From NCBI GenBank assembly GCA_017547345.1, contig JAFYPY010000178.1, forward strand, positions 1 through 5,944: a stretch of 5,944 nt of DNA. The letters are read 5' to 3'. Positions 1-5,531 of this stretch are shown piece after piece. A model generated the notes under the pieces. It was not told the origin of the DNA. It did no database searches and saw only the letters and a list, made by a program, of their open reading frames with translations. How positions within the stretch are numbered: position 1 is the stretch's first letter; the number at the start of each line of letters is the position of its first letter. This stretch comes from Bacillota bacterium. GTDB lineage: Bacteria > Bacillota_A > Clostridia > Peptostreptococcales > Anaerovoracaceae. The position numbers were made by a program, and so were the translations under genes.

Positions 1-2
1 AA

Positions 3-185
3 TTAATGACCAGATATAAACTTGATGAACTTACAGAGGATACCCTTGAAAATATGGAGAATATTTCAAGAAAAAGAGGTTTTATTTTACCAGGCAAGAG
101 AATTGATTACGAAAGATGCGGCAAAACTCTGTTAGACGAGTTTAGAGGCGGAGTAATTGGAAATATAACTTTAGAAAAGGCTTAA
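3..185 (+). CDS. rbgA: Ribosome biogenesis GTPase A, C-terminal end (partial)
   Basis: The frame is open from the window edge to TAA at 183-185 and gives 60 residues. They match the C-terminal helical domain of RbgA/YlqF, the circularly permuted GTPase that acts in late 50S subunit assembly. Visible hallmarks are a helix followed by SRKRGFILPGKRIDYERC, then the family-typical ending LLDEFRGGVIGNITLEKA (the DFRxGxLGxITLE-like tail). The GTPase motifs lie upstream, outside the window, so nucleotide-binding residues cannot be checked. The next gene, rnhB, starts 5 bases after the stop, and rbgA followed by rnhB is a common Firmicutes order, which supports both calls. What is seen is only the tail; the identity rests on this tail plus the neighbour. 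The main alternative is another YlqF/YawG-family GTPase, which is less likely in this context. Confidence 0.87.
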   Translation, partial: LMTRYKLDELTEDTLENMENISRKRGFILPGKRIDYERCGKTLLDEFRGGVIGNITLEKA

Positions 186-190
186 AGATT

Positions 191-856
191 ATGACTAAAG
201 CAGAAAGACTTGCAAAGATGCAAGAAAAACACAGTATGATGATGGCATTTGATGACGAATATCGTCAGAATGGAGCTATCATTGTGGCAGGTGTAGATGA
301 AGCAGGACGAGGACCTCTTGCAGGACCGGTCGTTGCGGCATGTGCCATTTTGCCAGAAGATTTCGATGTAATTGGTGTAGATGATTCTAAAAAACTTTCC
401 GAAAAAAGAAGAGAGGAACTTTTTGAAGAAATTTTAAATAAATCACTTGCAACAGGCGTTGGAATAGCAGATAATAATCTAATAGACGAAATTAACATCT
501 TGCAGGCAACTAAAAAAGCTATGCAAGAAGCTCTTGAAAATGCAAATAGTATGTTAGAGGAAAAGACAGGTCAAACAGTAAATCATGTACTGTTTGACGC
601 AGTAGAAATTAATAATCTGGGGATTTCTCAGTCAGCAATTATCAAAGGTGATGCAAAAAGCCTTTCAATTGCAGCAGCATCTATAATAGCAAAAGTTACA
701 AGAGATAGAATGATGATGGAATATCATGAGAAGTATCCATATTATGGCTTTGACAGTAATAAAGGATATGGCACAAAAGCTCATTATGCAGGTATCGAAG
801 AACATGGTATTACTCCTATTCATAGAAAGACTTTTTTGAAAAATTTAGATTTATAA
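191..856 (+). CDS. rnhB: Ribonuclease HII
   Basis: The 221-residue protein is a type 2 RNase H, which cuts the RNA strand of RNA-DNA hybrids and incises at single ribonucleotides embedded in DNA; it acts in the cytoplasm with divalent metal. The family motifs appear in order: [14 protein letters not shown] at residues 34-47 with catalytic D36 and E37, DSKKLS at 65-70, the third acidic residue D136 in VLFDA, the block [18 protein letters not shown] at 152-169 followed by TRDR with D172, then NKGYGT at 190-195 and GITPIHR near the C-terminus. All four DEDD residues are present, so the enzyme should be active. It is at the short end for the family and has only a brief N-terminal extension before the catalytic core. 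The ATG at 191 is preceded by GAAAAGG inside the end of rbgA, 10 bases upstream. It sits 5 bases after rbgA and 17 before fhs, so it probably shares a transcript with both. Confidence 0.96.
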   Translation: MTKAERLAKMQEKHSMMMAFDDEYRQNGAIIVAGVDEAGRGPLAGPVVAACAILPEDFDVIGVDDSKKLSEKRREELFEEILNKSLATGVGIADNNLIDEINILQATKKAMQEALENANSMLEEKTGQTVNHVLFDAVEINNLGISQSAIIKGDAKSLSIAAASIIAKVTRDRMMMEYHEKYPYYGFDSNKGYGTKAHYAGIEEHGITPIHRKTFLKNLDL

Positions 857-873
857 AACGGAGGAACGAAACG

Positions 874-2550
874 ATGGAATTCAAAACTGATATCCAGATC
901 GCACAGGAAGCCGTGATGGATAACATCACAGATATTGCAAAAGCAGCAGGTATCGATGATAGTTATTTAGAACAGTACGGTAAGTACAAAGCAAAGGTTG
1001 ATTACAAGATTTTAAAAGACATGGAAGAAACTCCAAATGGTAAGTTAATTCTTGTAACAGCTATTTCCCCAACACCAGCAGGTGAAGGTAAGACAACTAC
1101 AACTGTAGGTCTTGCAGATGCTCTTCACGCATTAGGCAAGAATGTTTTTGCTGCTCTGAGAGAACCTTCATTAGGACCAGTATTCGGTGTTAAAGGTGGT
1201 GCTGCAGGCGGTGGCTATGCGCAGATCGTTCCTATGGAAGATATTAATCTACACTTTACAGGTGATATGCATGCGATTGGTATCGCAAATAATTTAATTG
1301 CCGCATGTCTTGACAATCACATCCAGCAGGGTAACCAGCTTGGTATTGATGTTAAGAAGATTACTTGGAAAAGAGTGGTAGACATGAACGACCGTCAGTT
1401 AAGACATGTTATCGATGGTCTTGGCGGTAGAGTCAATGGGGTACCAAGAGAAGACGGTTTTGAAATTACAGTAGCTTCTGAAATTATGGCAATACTTTGC
1501 TTATCTTCTAGCATTTCTGATCTTAAAGAAAAGGTTGCAAGTATCATCGTAGGATACACATATGATGATAAGCCAGTTACAGTTAGAGATCTTAAGATTC
1601 AGGGAGCAGTAGCTGCAGTTCTTAAGGATGCACTAAAGCCAAACTTAGTACAGACACTTGAACATACACCTGCTTTCGTACACGGTGGCCCGTTTGCAAA
1701 CATTGCTCACGGATGTAACTCAATTATGGCAACAAGAATGGCTCTAAAGCTTGCAGATTATGTAGTAACTGAAGCAGGTTTTGCTGCTGACCTTGGTGCA
1801 GAAAAATTCGTAGATATTAAGTGCAGAAAAGCTGGATTACATCCATCTGCTGCAGTAGTTGTTGCTACAGTAAGAGCACTTAAGTATCATGGTGGAGTTG
1901 CTAAGGCTGACCTTAACAATGAAAATCTTGAAGCATTAGAAAAAGGCTTACCAAACTTATTACAGCATGTAGAAAACGTAACTAAGAATTATGGCCTTCC
2001 ATGCGTAGTAGCAATCAACAAGTTCCCTACTGATACAGAAGCTGAACTTGAAATGGTAAGAGAAAAATGTAAAGAATTAGGTGTTAATGTTGCTCTTTCC
2101 GAAGTATGGGGTAAAGGCGGCGCTGGCGGCAAGGAATTAGCTGAAGAAGTATTAAGACTTGTTGAAGGCGAAAACGATTTCCACTTTGTATATGAAGACG
2201 ATTTATCTCTTGCAGAAAAGATTGAGGCAGTAGCTACTAAGATTTATAGAGCAGATGGCGTAGACTTCGATGCAAATGCAAAGAAGCAGCTTGCTACAAT
2301 CGAATCTTTAGGATTTGGACACTTGCCAGTATGTATGGCTAAAACTCAGTACAGCTTCTCTGACAATGCGGCACTTATTGGTGCACCTCGTGACTTCAAA
2401 ATCACAATTAGAGATGTTAAAGTTTGCTCAGGTGCAGGTTTCGTAGTTGTTAAGACTGGCGACATTATGACAATGCCTGGTCTTCCAAAAGTACCATCAG
2501 CAGAAAAGATTGATGTTGATGACAACGGCGTGATTACTGGATTATTCTAA
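874..2550 (+). CDS. fhs: Formate-tetrahydrofolate ligase
   Basis: The protein of 558 residues is full length for this family (usually about 555-560). The enzyme joins formate to tetrahydrofolate using ATP, giving 10-formyl-THF for purine and formyl-methionine synthesis. In acetogens the same step belongs to the methyl branch of the Wood-Ljungdahl pathway. Visible motifs are the P-loop TPAGEGKT at residues 67-74, EPSLGP at 97-102, the first family signature [13 protein letters not shown] at 105-117, NLHFTGD at 125-131, the second signature [12 protein letters not shown] at 330-341, VWGKGGAGG at 411-419, and the typical ending [16 protein letters not shown] then GLF. Nothing is missing or broken. 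The ATG is preceded by GGAGG (860-864) at a 9-base spacing, a strong site. It lies 17 bases behind rnhB with no promoter or terminator between, so co-transcription with rbgA and rnhB is inferred. A strong hairpin follows. Whether it serves biosynthesis, acetogenesis or formate production cannot be decided here because no other C1 genes are in view. Confidence 0.98.
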   Translation: MEFKTDIQIAQEAVMDNITDIAKAAGIDDSYLEQYGKYKAKVDYKILKDMEETPNGKLILVTAISPTPAGEGKTTTTVGLADALHALGKNVFAALREPSLGPVFGVKGGAAGGGYAQIVPMEDINLHFTGDMHAIGIANNLIAACLDNHIQQGNQLGIDVKKITWKRVVDMNDRQLRHVIDGLGGRVNGVPREDGFEITVASEIMAILCLSSSISDLKEKVASIIVGYTYDDKPVTVRDLKIQGAVAAVLKDALKPNLVQTLEHTPAFVHGGPFANIAHGCNSIMATRMALKLADYVVTEAGFAADLGAEKFVDIKCRKAGLHPSAAVVVATVRALKYHGGVAKADLNNENLEALEKGLPNLLQHVENVTKNYGLPCVVAINKFPTDTEAELEMVREKCKELGVNVALSEVWGKGGAGGKELAEEVLRLVEGENDFHFVYEDDLSLAEKIEAVATKIYRADGVDFDANAKKQLATIESLGFGHLPVCMAKTQYSFSDNAALIGAPRDFKITIRDVKVCSGAGFVVVKTGDIMTMPGLPKVPSAEKIDVDDNGVITGLF

Positions 2551-2571
2551 AAATAATATCAAATACATCCC

Positions 2572-2613
2572 CCCCCCTTGCTAGGTTTAGCCTTGGCAAG
2601 GGGGGATTATTTT
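2572..2613 (+). terminator. Intrinsic terminator after fhs
   Basis: Twenty-one bases after the fhs stop, CCCCCCTTGC (2572-2581) pairs perfectly with GCAAGGGGGG (2596-2605). The stem can extend inward through AGG/CCT around a TTTAG loop, with a small bulge. The 3' side reads ATTATTTT, T-rich but interrupted, so the U-tract is weaker than in a classical terminator while the stem is very strong. The C run is nine long (2569-2577) and only six bases pair with the six G's, leaving three unpaired C's on the 5' side. It most likely ends the rbgA-rnhB-fhs transcript. Confidence 0.85.
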
Positions 2614-2619
2614 GTGTTG

Positions 2620-2639
2620 ATGTATTTAATTAGATACAT
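2620..2639. promoter_or_regulatory. 20-bp near-palindrome, possible operator
   Basis: The sequence ATGTATTTAATTAGATACAT is its own reverse complement except for one mismatched position pair; the outer arms ATGTAT and ATACAT are perfect. It begins 14 bases after the fhs terminator stem and ends 5 bases before the TTGACT box of the likely surface-protein promoter. It also fills the spacer of the upstream promoter-like pair TTGATG (2617-2622) and TATTGT (2640-2645). Such an AT-rich dyad at a promoter is the usual form of a binding site for a dimeric repressor or activator. That role is inferred from position and symmetry; no regulator is encoded in the window. In an AT-rich gap some symmetry arises by chance. 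Confidence 0.4.
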
Positions 2640-2644
2640 TATTG

Positions 2645-2673
2645 TTGACTTTATAAAATCTTAGGAGTATTGT
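2645..2673 (+). promoter_or_regulatory. Candidate sigma-A promoter of the surface-protein gene
   Basis: TTGACT (2645-2650, 5 of 6 to consensus) is followed, after exactly 17 bases, by TATTGT (2668-2673, 4 of 6 to consensus). A start site near 2680 would give a leader of about 43 bases ending in a good Shine-Dalgarno site. A second pair with the same 17-base spacing, TTGATG (2617-2622) and TATTGT (2640-2645), lies 28 bases upstream, so tandem promoters are possible. The -10 boxes are imperfect, which keeps confidence moderate. Confidence 0.42.
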
Positions 2674-2711
2674 GAAGATAGAGTTAATTTCCTTATGTAA
2701 ATGCGAAGATC

Positions 2712-2717
2712 GGAGGG
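2712..2717 (+). promoter_or_regulatory. Ribosome binding site deciding the start of the surface protein
   Basis: GGAGGG lies 5 bases before the ATG at 2723. It favours that start over an in-frame GTG at 2672. The GTG also has an AGGAG (2663-2667) upstream, but it would be left out of any transcript starting at the TTGACT/TATTGT promoter. The ATG at 2723 puts the signal peptide directly at the N-terminus. Confidence 0.75.
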
Positions 2718-2722
2718 AAACT

Positions 2723-4459
2723 ATGAAAAAATTACTGGTTGCGTTAATGTGTGTAATCATGGTTTTTAGTTTGATGCCAACTATGGCATTCGGTGATACT
2801 GAACCTAAAGTGGCACAGAATCCTACAGCAGAAGCCAAGATAGGCGATATTGAATATGCAACATTGGAAGAGGCCTTTGAGAATGTTGGAGATAATCAGT
2901 ATGTTGTTCTCTTAAATGATGTAACACTAGACGAAAAAATAATAGTAAAAGCGAGTTATGTTAAACTTGACTTGAATGGACATAAAATTACTGCAACTAC
3001 TGAAGACAAATTAGCTTTTGAAGTTATGCACCCTTATTGTCGTTTCGCCATATATGATGGAGCAAATGTATATGAAACGGAAATAGGAGTTAATAAGGAA
3101 TTATTTGATGCAAAAGTATATGTGGGTTTGTATTCATCTGCATCTATATCACTGGCACTTTACGATGGCAGTCAAATTATATATGACAATATGAACAATG
3201 AACTGGTAGTATGTAGCGATTGGATTTATGTAGATTACTTGGATTCGGGAGCAGATACATATAGATTTTCAGTAAGCACTGAAGAAAATATTTCTTTCTA
3301 TTATGCTTGCCTAAAGTGTGGAGATATATATTGGGGAAATCCTAATAGAGAACTTTTTAATGAGTTTACTAATTACCTTGAGTTAGATGCTCCTATAGAA
3401 GAAGTTGGATATATTGTTGATGTTTTACCGATAGAACCAGATGGAGTAACAATGAACCCTTCTTGGTGGGGTGGATATGGTCTAAAAAAAGGGAATGATA
3501 TTTCTGACACACTTGATTTAGAATATGACATTGCTATGACGTATTATCCTGATGAATGGCCATTTTACTTCCATGAAGTGTATTTTCCGGGCTATAAGAT
3601 AATAGGTTGGAAAGAAGTATTACAGTATGATGTTGATTACGAAAATATGAAGGTTATTGATCTAGTTTTAGGTGACGAAGTAACTGAAATTACAAGCAAT
3701 GATATATCTATTTGTCCAATTTGGGCGAAGGTAGAAAAGCCGACTATTGAAGCTAATACTTCAGTTGAAAAGGTGCTATTTGTAACTGACGAGAAGGAAC
3801 AAGAAAAAGCTATAAGGGCTACAAATAAGCTTATCAATGATATTGCTGCAGGCAAAGATACAGATATCAAGGTTGACAATGACATTGATAAGATGATTAG
3901 AAAAGCATTAGCGGGAGAAATAGAATTATTTAGCATATATGCTGACACTAAGATTGAAACGATTGAAATAGGTTCAACAGCTTCTGCTGATATAAGCTTG
4001 ATTTCTGATAAAATTGAGGAAGGTACCGTTGCAGAATATATTGACTTAAGCGTAGAATTATCAGTTATTGCATTAGGTTCTGATTTGATTCCAGCTGCCG
4101 GGAATATCTACGAAATGGATGAAGAAATGACATTTAATATTGCAATTCCTAAAGAACTCAAGGATGTTCCTGCTGGCACACAGAGAGAATTCTATGTAAT
4201 TAGAGTTCATGAAGGGCAAACAGAAGTACTTGATGTAACTATAAATGATGATGGTACTTTATCATTCGAAACAGACAAATTCTCAACTTATGCTTTAGTT
4301 TACAATGACACACAAGGTGAAAGTGGAGGTGAGTCAGCGGCGGATTCTACAACTCCAGCAGTACCAAACACAGGAGATATGAATGGAATGTTACCTTGCA
4401 TGGCACTAATTTTATTAATGGGAGCCGGCGCAGTATACTTTAAGAAAAGAGAAAACTAA
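2723..4459 (+). CDS. Secreted, probably sortase-anchored surface protein of unknown role
   Basis: From the ATG at 2723 the protein has 578 residues. Residues 1-24 are a signal peptide: MKKLL, a hydrophobic core, and a likely cut near MAFG/D. Residues 38-92 (IGDIEYATLEEAF, VVLLNDVTLDEKI, VKLDLNGHKIT) match a segment that recurs in clostridial surface proteins and is usually part of a beta-helix or pectin-lyase-like fold. Residues about 93-345 are not recognised: rich in Tyr, Asp and Glu, with a CLKCG (C196, C199) motif. The part GYKIIGWK to ISICPIWAKV (290-336) faintly recalls InlB-type beta repeats. Residues about 345-530 resemble the C-terminal module of clostridial wall proteins (FNIAIPKEL, FYVIRVHEG, DDGTLSFETDKFSTYALVY). 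A Gly/Ser/Thr linker leads to VPNTG (547-551), a hydrophobic segment (about 556-573) and KKREN, as in sortase substrates. Expected location is the cell wall; ligand and function are unknown. An in-frame GTG at 2672 would add 17 residues before the signal peptide and is disfavoured. Terminators flank the gene, so it is probably transcribed alone. Confidence 0.85.
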   Translation: MKKLLVALMCVIMVFSLMPTMAFGDTEPKVAQNPTAEAKIGDIEYATLEEAFENVGDNQYVVLLNDVTLDEKIIVKASYVKLDLNGHKITATTEDKLAFEVMHPYCRFAIYDGANVYETEIGVNKELFDAKVYVGLYSSASISLALYDGSQIIYDNMNNELVVCSDWIYVDYLDSGADTYRFSVSTEENISFYYACLKCGDIYWGNPNRELFNEFTNYLELDAPIEEVGYIVDVLPIEPDGVTMNPSWWGGYGLKKGNDISDTLDLEYDIAMTYYPDEWPFYFHEVYFPGYKIIGWKEVLQYDVDYENMKVIDLVLGDEVTEITSNDISICPIWAKVEKPTIEANTSVEKVLFVTDEKEQEKAIRATNKLINDIAAGKDTDIKVDNDIDKMIRKALAGEIELFSIYADTKIETIEIGSTASADISLISDKIEEGTVAEYIDLSVELSVIALGSDLIPAAGNIYEMDEEMTFNIAIPKELKDVPAGTQREFYVIRVHEGQTEVLDVTINDDGTLSFETDKFSTYALVYNDTQGESGGESAADSTTPAVPNTGDMNGMLPCMALILLMGAGAVYFKKREN

Positions 4460-4505
4460 ATTATAGAGAGTGATAAAAAGTCACTAAATATGTACAGCAA
4501 ATGTT

Positions 4506-4533
4506 AAGGGGTCGCGCTTGCGACCTCTTTTTT
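4506..4533 (+). terminator. Intrinsic terminator after the surface-protein gene
   Basis: GGTCGC (4510-4515) pairs with GCGACC (4520-4525) around a GCTT loop. The stem extends outward through one G-U pair and further G-C and A-T pairs to AAGG/CTCTT, and it runs directly into six T's (4528-4533). This is a textbook Rho-independent terminator 46 bases after the stop codon. A weaker 5-bp hairpin, AGTGA/TCACT (4469-4473 with 4481-4485), sits between the stop and this stem and is not needed to explain termination. Confidence 0.92.
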
Positions 4534-4594
4534 CATACTGTATTATACATAAAACTACATTTTACAAAAAATTGATGTTTAGAAGGTAATAAAC

Positions 4595-4616
4595 TTGATA
4601 ATATTTAATATATAAT
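4595..4616 (+). promoter_or_regulatory. Possible promoter region of the HAD phosphatase gene
   Basis: A perfect -10 hexamer, TATAAT (4611-4616), lies in a very AT-rich stretch 63 bases before the gene. The only good -35-like hexamer close by, TTGATA (4595-4600), is just 10 bases upstream, too close for a normal sigma-A pair. At the correct 17-base distance the sequence is a poor match. An alternative is TTGATG (4572-4577) with GATAAT (4597-4602) at a 19-base spacing. A promoter is expected here because a strong terminator precedes this gap, but the exact elements are uncertain. Confidence 0.35.
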
Positions 4617-4670
4617 GTATCTGTAAAATAAGAATAGAAAGGAACTATGCGGAAGTAGTGCATAGGATAT

Positions 4671-4676
4671 GGTGAT
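4671..4676 (+). promoter_or_regulatory. Atypical ribosome binding site of the HAD phosphatase gene
   Basis: GGTGAT lies 3 bases before the ATG at 4680 and matches the 3' part of the full Shine-Dalgarno complement (AGAAAGGAGGTGAT). A second, better match to the 5' part, AGAAAGGA, lies far upstream at 4636-4643. It is separated from the start by a 6-bp hairpin, CTATGC (4645-4650) with GCATAG (4660-4665). If that hairpin forms, the two halves are brought closer together. Which one the ribosome uses cannot be read from the sequence. Confidence 0.4.
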
Positions 4677-4679
4677 AAG

Positions 4680-5477
4680 ATGAATAATATTAATTTTAAT
4701 GAAAAAAAGGCTTTTATCTGTGATATGGACGGTGTTTTGTATCACGGCAATAAGGTTCTCCCTGGCGTAATCGAATTTGTAAGATGGCTTAAGGAAGAAA
4801 AAAAGGATTTTTTATTTTTGACAAATAACAGTGGCTGCACACCGAGAGAGCTTCAACAGAAGCTAGCAAGAATGGGCATAGAAGTTTCTGAAGATAACTT
4901 TTATACAAGCGCATTGGCAACTGCGGCATTCTTAAAGGAACAAGCACCGGGATGTTCTGTGTATGCCATCGGTGAAGCGGGATTATTGAATGCTTTATAT
5001 GATGAAGGTATTACTATGAACGATGTGGATCCAGACTATGTTGTTGTTGGAGAAGGTAAGGCTTATTCTTTAGATACACTAACAAAGGCGACCAATCTTG
5101 TAATGAAGGGTGCGAAACTAATTGGGGCAAACTCAGATGTTTCAGGACCAATTGAAAATGGTATAATGCCAGCATGTGGTGCTTTGGTTGCGCCTATTGA
5201 GATTGCAACAGGAAAGAAGGCATATTTCTGCGGGAAACCAAATCCTCTTATGATGAGAACTGGCCTCAAAAAGTTAGGCGTTCATTCAGCAGACGCGGTT
5301 ATGATTGGTGACAGAATGGATACAGATATTATTTCTGGTCTAGAAAGTGGTATGTCCACTATTCTTGTTCTTTCTGGTGTATCCGATATGAACACAGTGG
5401 ATTCTTATGCATATAGACCTACAAATGTGCTTGAGGGAGTAGGCGATATTGTTAAGATTGCAACGGAAAACAAGTAG
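4680..5477 (+). CDS. HAD-IIA family (NagD-like) phosphatase
   Basis: The protein has 265 residues, normal for the NagD-like branch of the HAD superfamily (class IIA). These cytoplasmic, Mg-dependent phosphatases hydrolyse sugar phosphates, nucleotide monophosphates or 2-phosphoglycolate-like compounds through a phospho-aspartate intermediate. All four HAD motifs are visible. Motif I is DMDGVLYHG at residues 15-23, with nucleophile D15 and acid/base D17. Motif II is LTNNSG at 47-52, motif III is K186 in CGKPNP, and motif IV is GDRMDTDI at 210-217, with D211 and D216 as likely metal ligands. The region between motifs II and III (about 55-180) is the expected C2 cap, with GANSD at 149-153 matching the usual NPD-type cap segment. 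Cap residues set specificity and do not allow a substrate to be named here. The ATG at 4680 is preceded by GGTGAT. A strong terminator lies upstream and an HD-domain hydrolase starts 54 bases downstream, so these two may be partly co-transcribed. The nagD symbol is withheld because no amino-sugar genes are nearby. Confidence 0.93.
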   Translation: MNNINFNEKKAFICDMDGVLYHGNKVLPGVIEFVRWLKEEKKDFLFLTNNSGCTPRELQQKLARMGIEVSEDNFYTSALATAAFLKEQAPGCSVYAIGEAGLLNALYDEGITMNDVDPDYVVVGEGKAYSLDTLTKATNLVMKGAKLIGANSDVSGPIENGIMPACGALVAPIEIATGKKAYFCGKPNPLMMRTGLKKLGVHSADAVMIGDRMDTDIISGLESGMSTILVLSGVSDMNTVDSYAYRPTNVLEGVGDIVKIATENK

Positions 5478-5506
5478 TTGACGAATCTATATATGAAAGA
5501 TATAGT
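5478..5506 (+). promoter_or_regulatory. Sigma-A-like promoter of the HD-domain gene
   Basis: TTGACG (5478-5483) and TATAGT (5501-5506) each match 5 of 6 consensus bases with exactly 17 bases between them. The pair starts directly after the stop codon of the HAD gene. A start site near 5513 would leave a leader of about 19 bases, just covering the ribosome binding site (AGAAAGGCGGG, 5513-5523). No terminator is seen after the HAD gene, so read-through plus this internal promoter is the likely arrangement. An inverted repeat, CTATAT (5487-5492) with ATATAG (5500-5505), overlaps the spacer and the -10 box. Confidence 0.62.
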
Positions 5507-5531
5507 TTAGTTAGAAAGGCGGGTAGCTATT

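Noticed and set aside
265..498. Minus-strand open frame of 77 codons inside rnhB
   Set aside because: It lies wholly within a confidently identified gene in another frame, has Ser/Ile/Pro-rich low-complexity composition and no recognisable motif.
857..873. Possible riboswitch or promoter between rnhB and fhs
   Set aside because: The gap is 17 bases and fully occupied by the Shine-Dalgarno site and its spacer.
2617..2672. Possible 28-base direct repeat (2617-2644 against 2645-2672), because TTGA and TATTG recur at the same offset
   Set aside because: Aligned base by base only about half the positions agree, which is not meaningful in AT-rich DNA. Only the promoter-like hexamers recur.
2626..2838. 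Minus-strand open frame of 70 codons opposite the promoter region and signal peptide
   Set aside because: It overlaps the promoter candidates and the start of the surface-protein gene, has no recognisable domain, and is best explained as an antisense shadow.
3637..3948. Minus-strand open frame of 103 codons within the surface-protein gene
   Set aside because: Its Ser/Ile/Leu-rich hydrophobic look is the antisense of acidic and Lys-rich codons, and there is no family motif.
4469..4485. Small hairpin AGTGA/TCACT just after the surface-protein stop codon
   Set aside because: It is only 5 bp with an A-rich 7-base loop and no following T-tract; the strong terminator downstream explains the region.
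5063..5269. Minus-strand open frame of 68 codons within the HAD phosphatase gene
   Set aside because: The HAD motifs on the plus strand account for this DNA, and the antisense frame has no motif.
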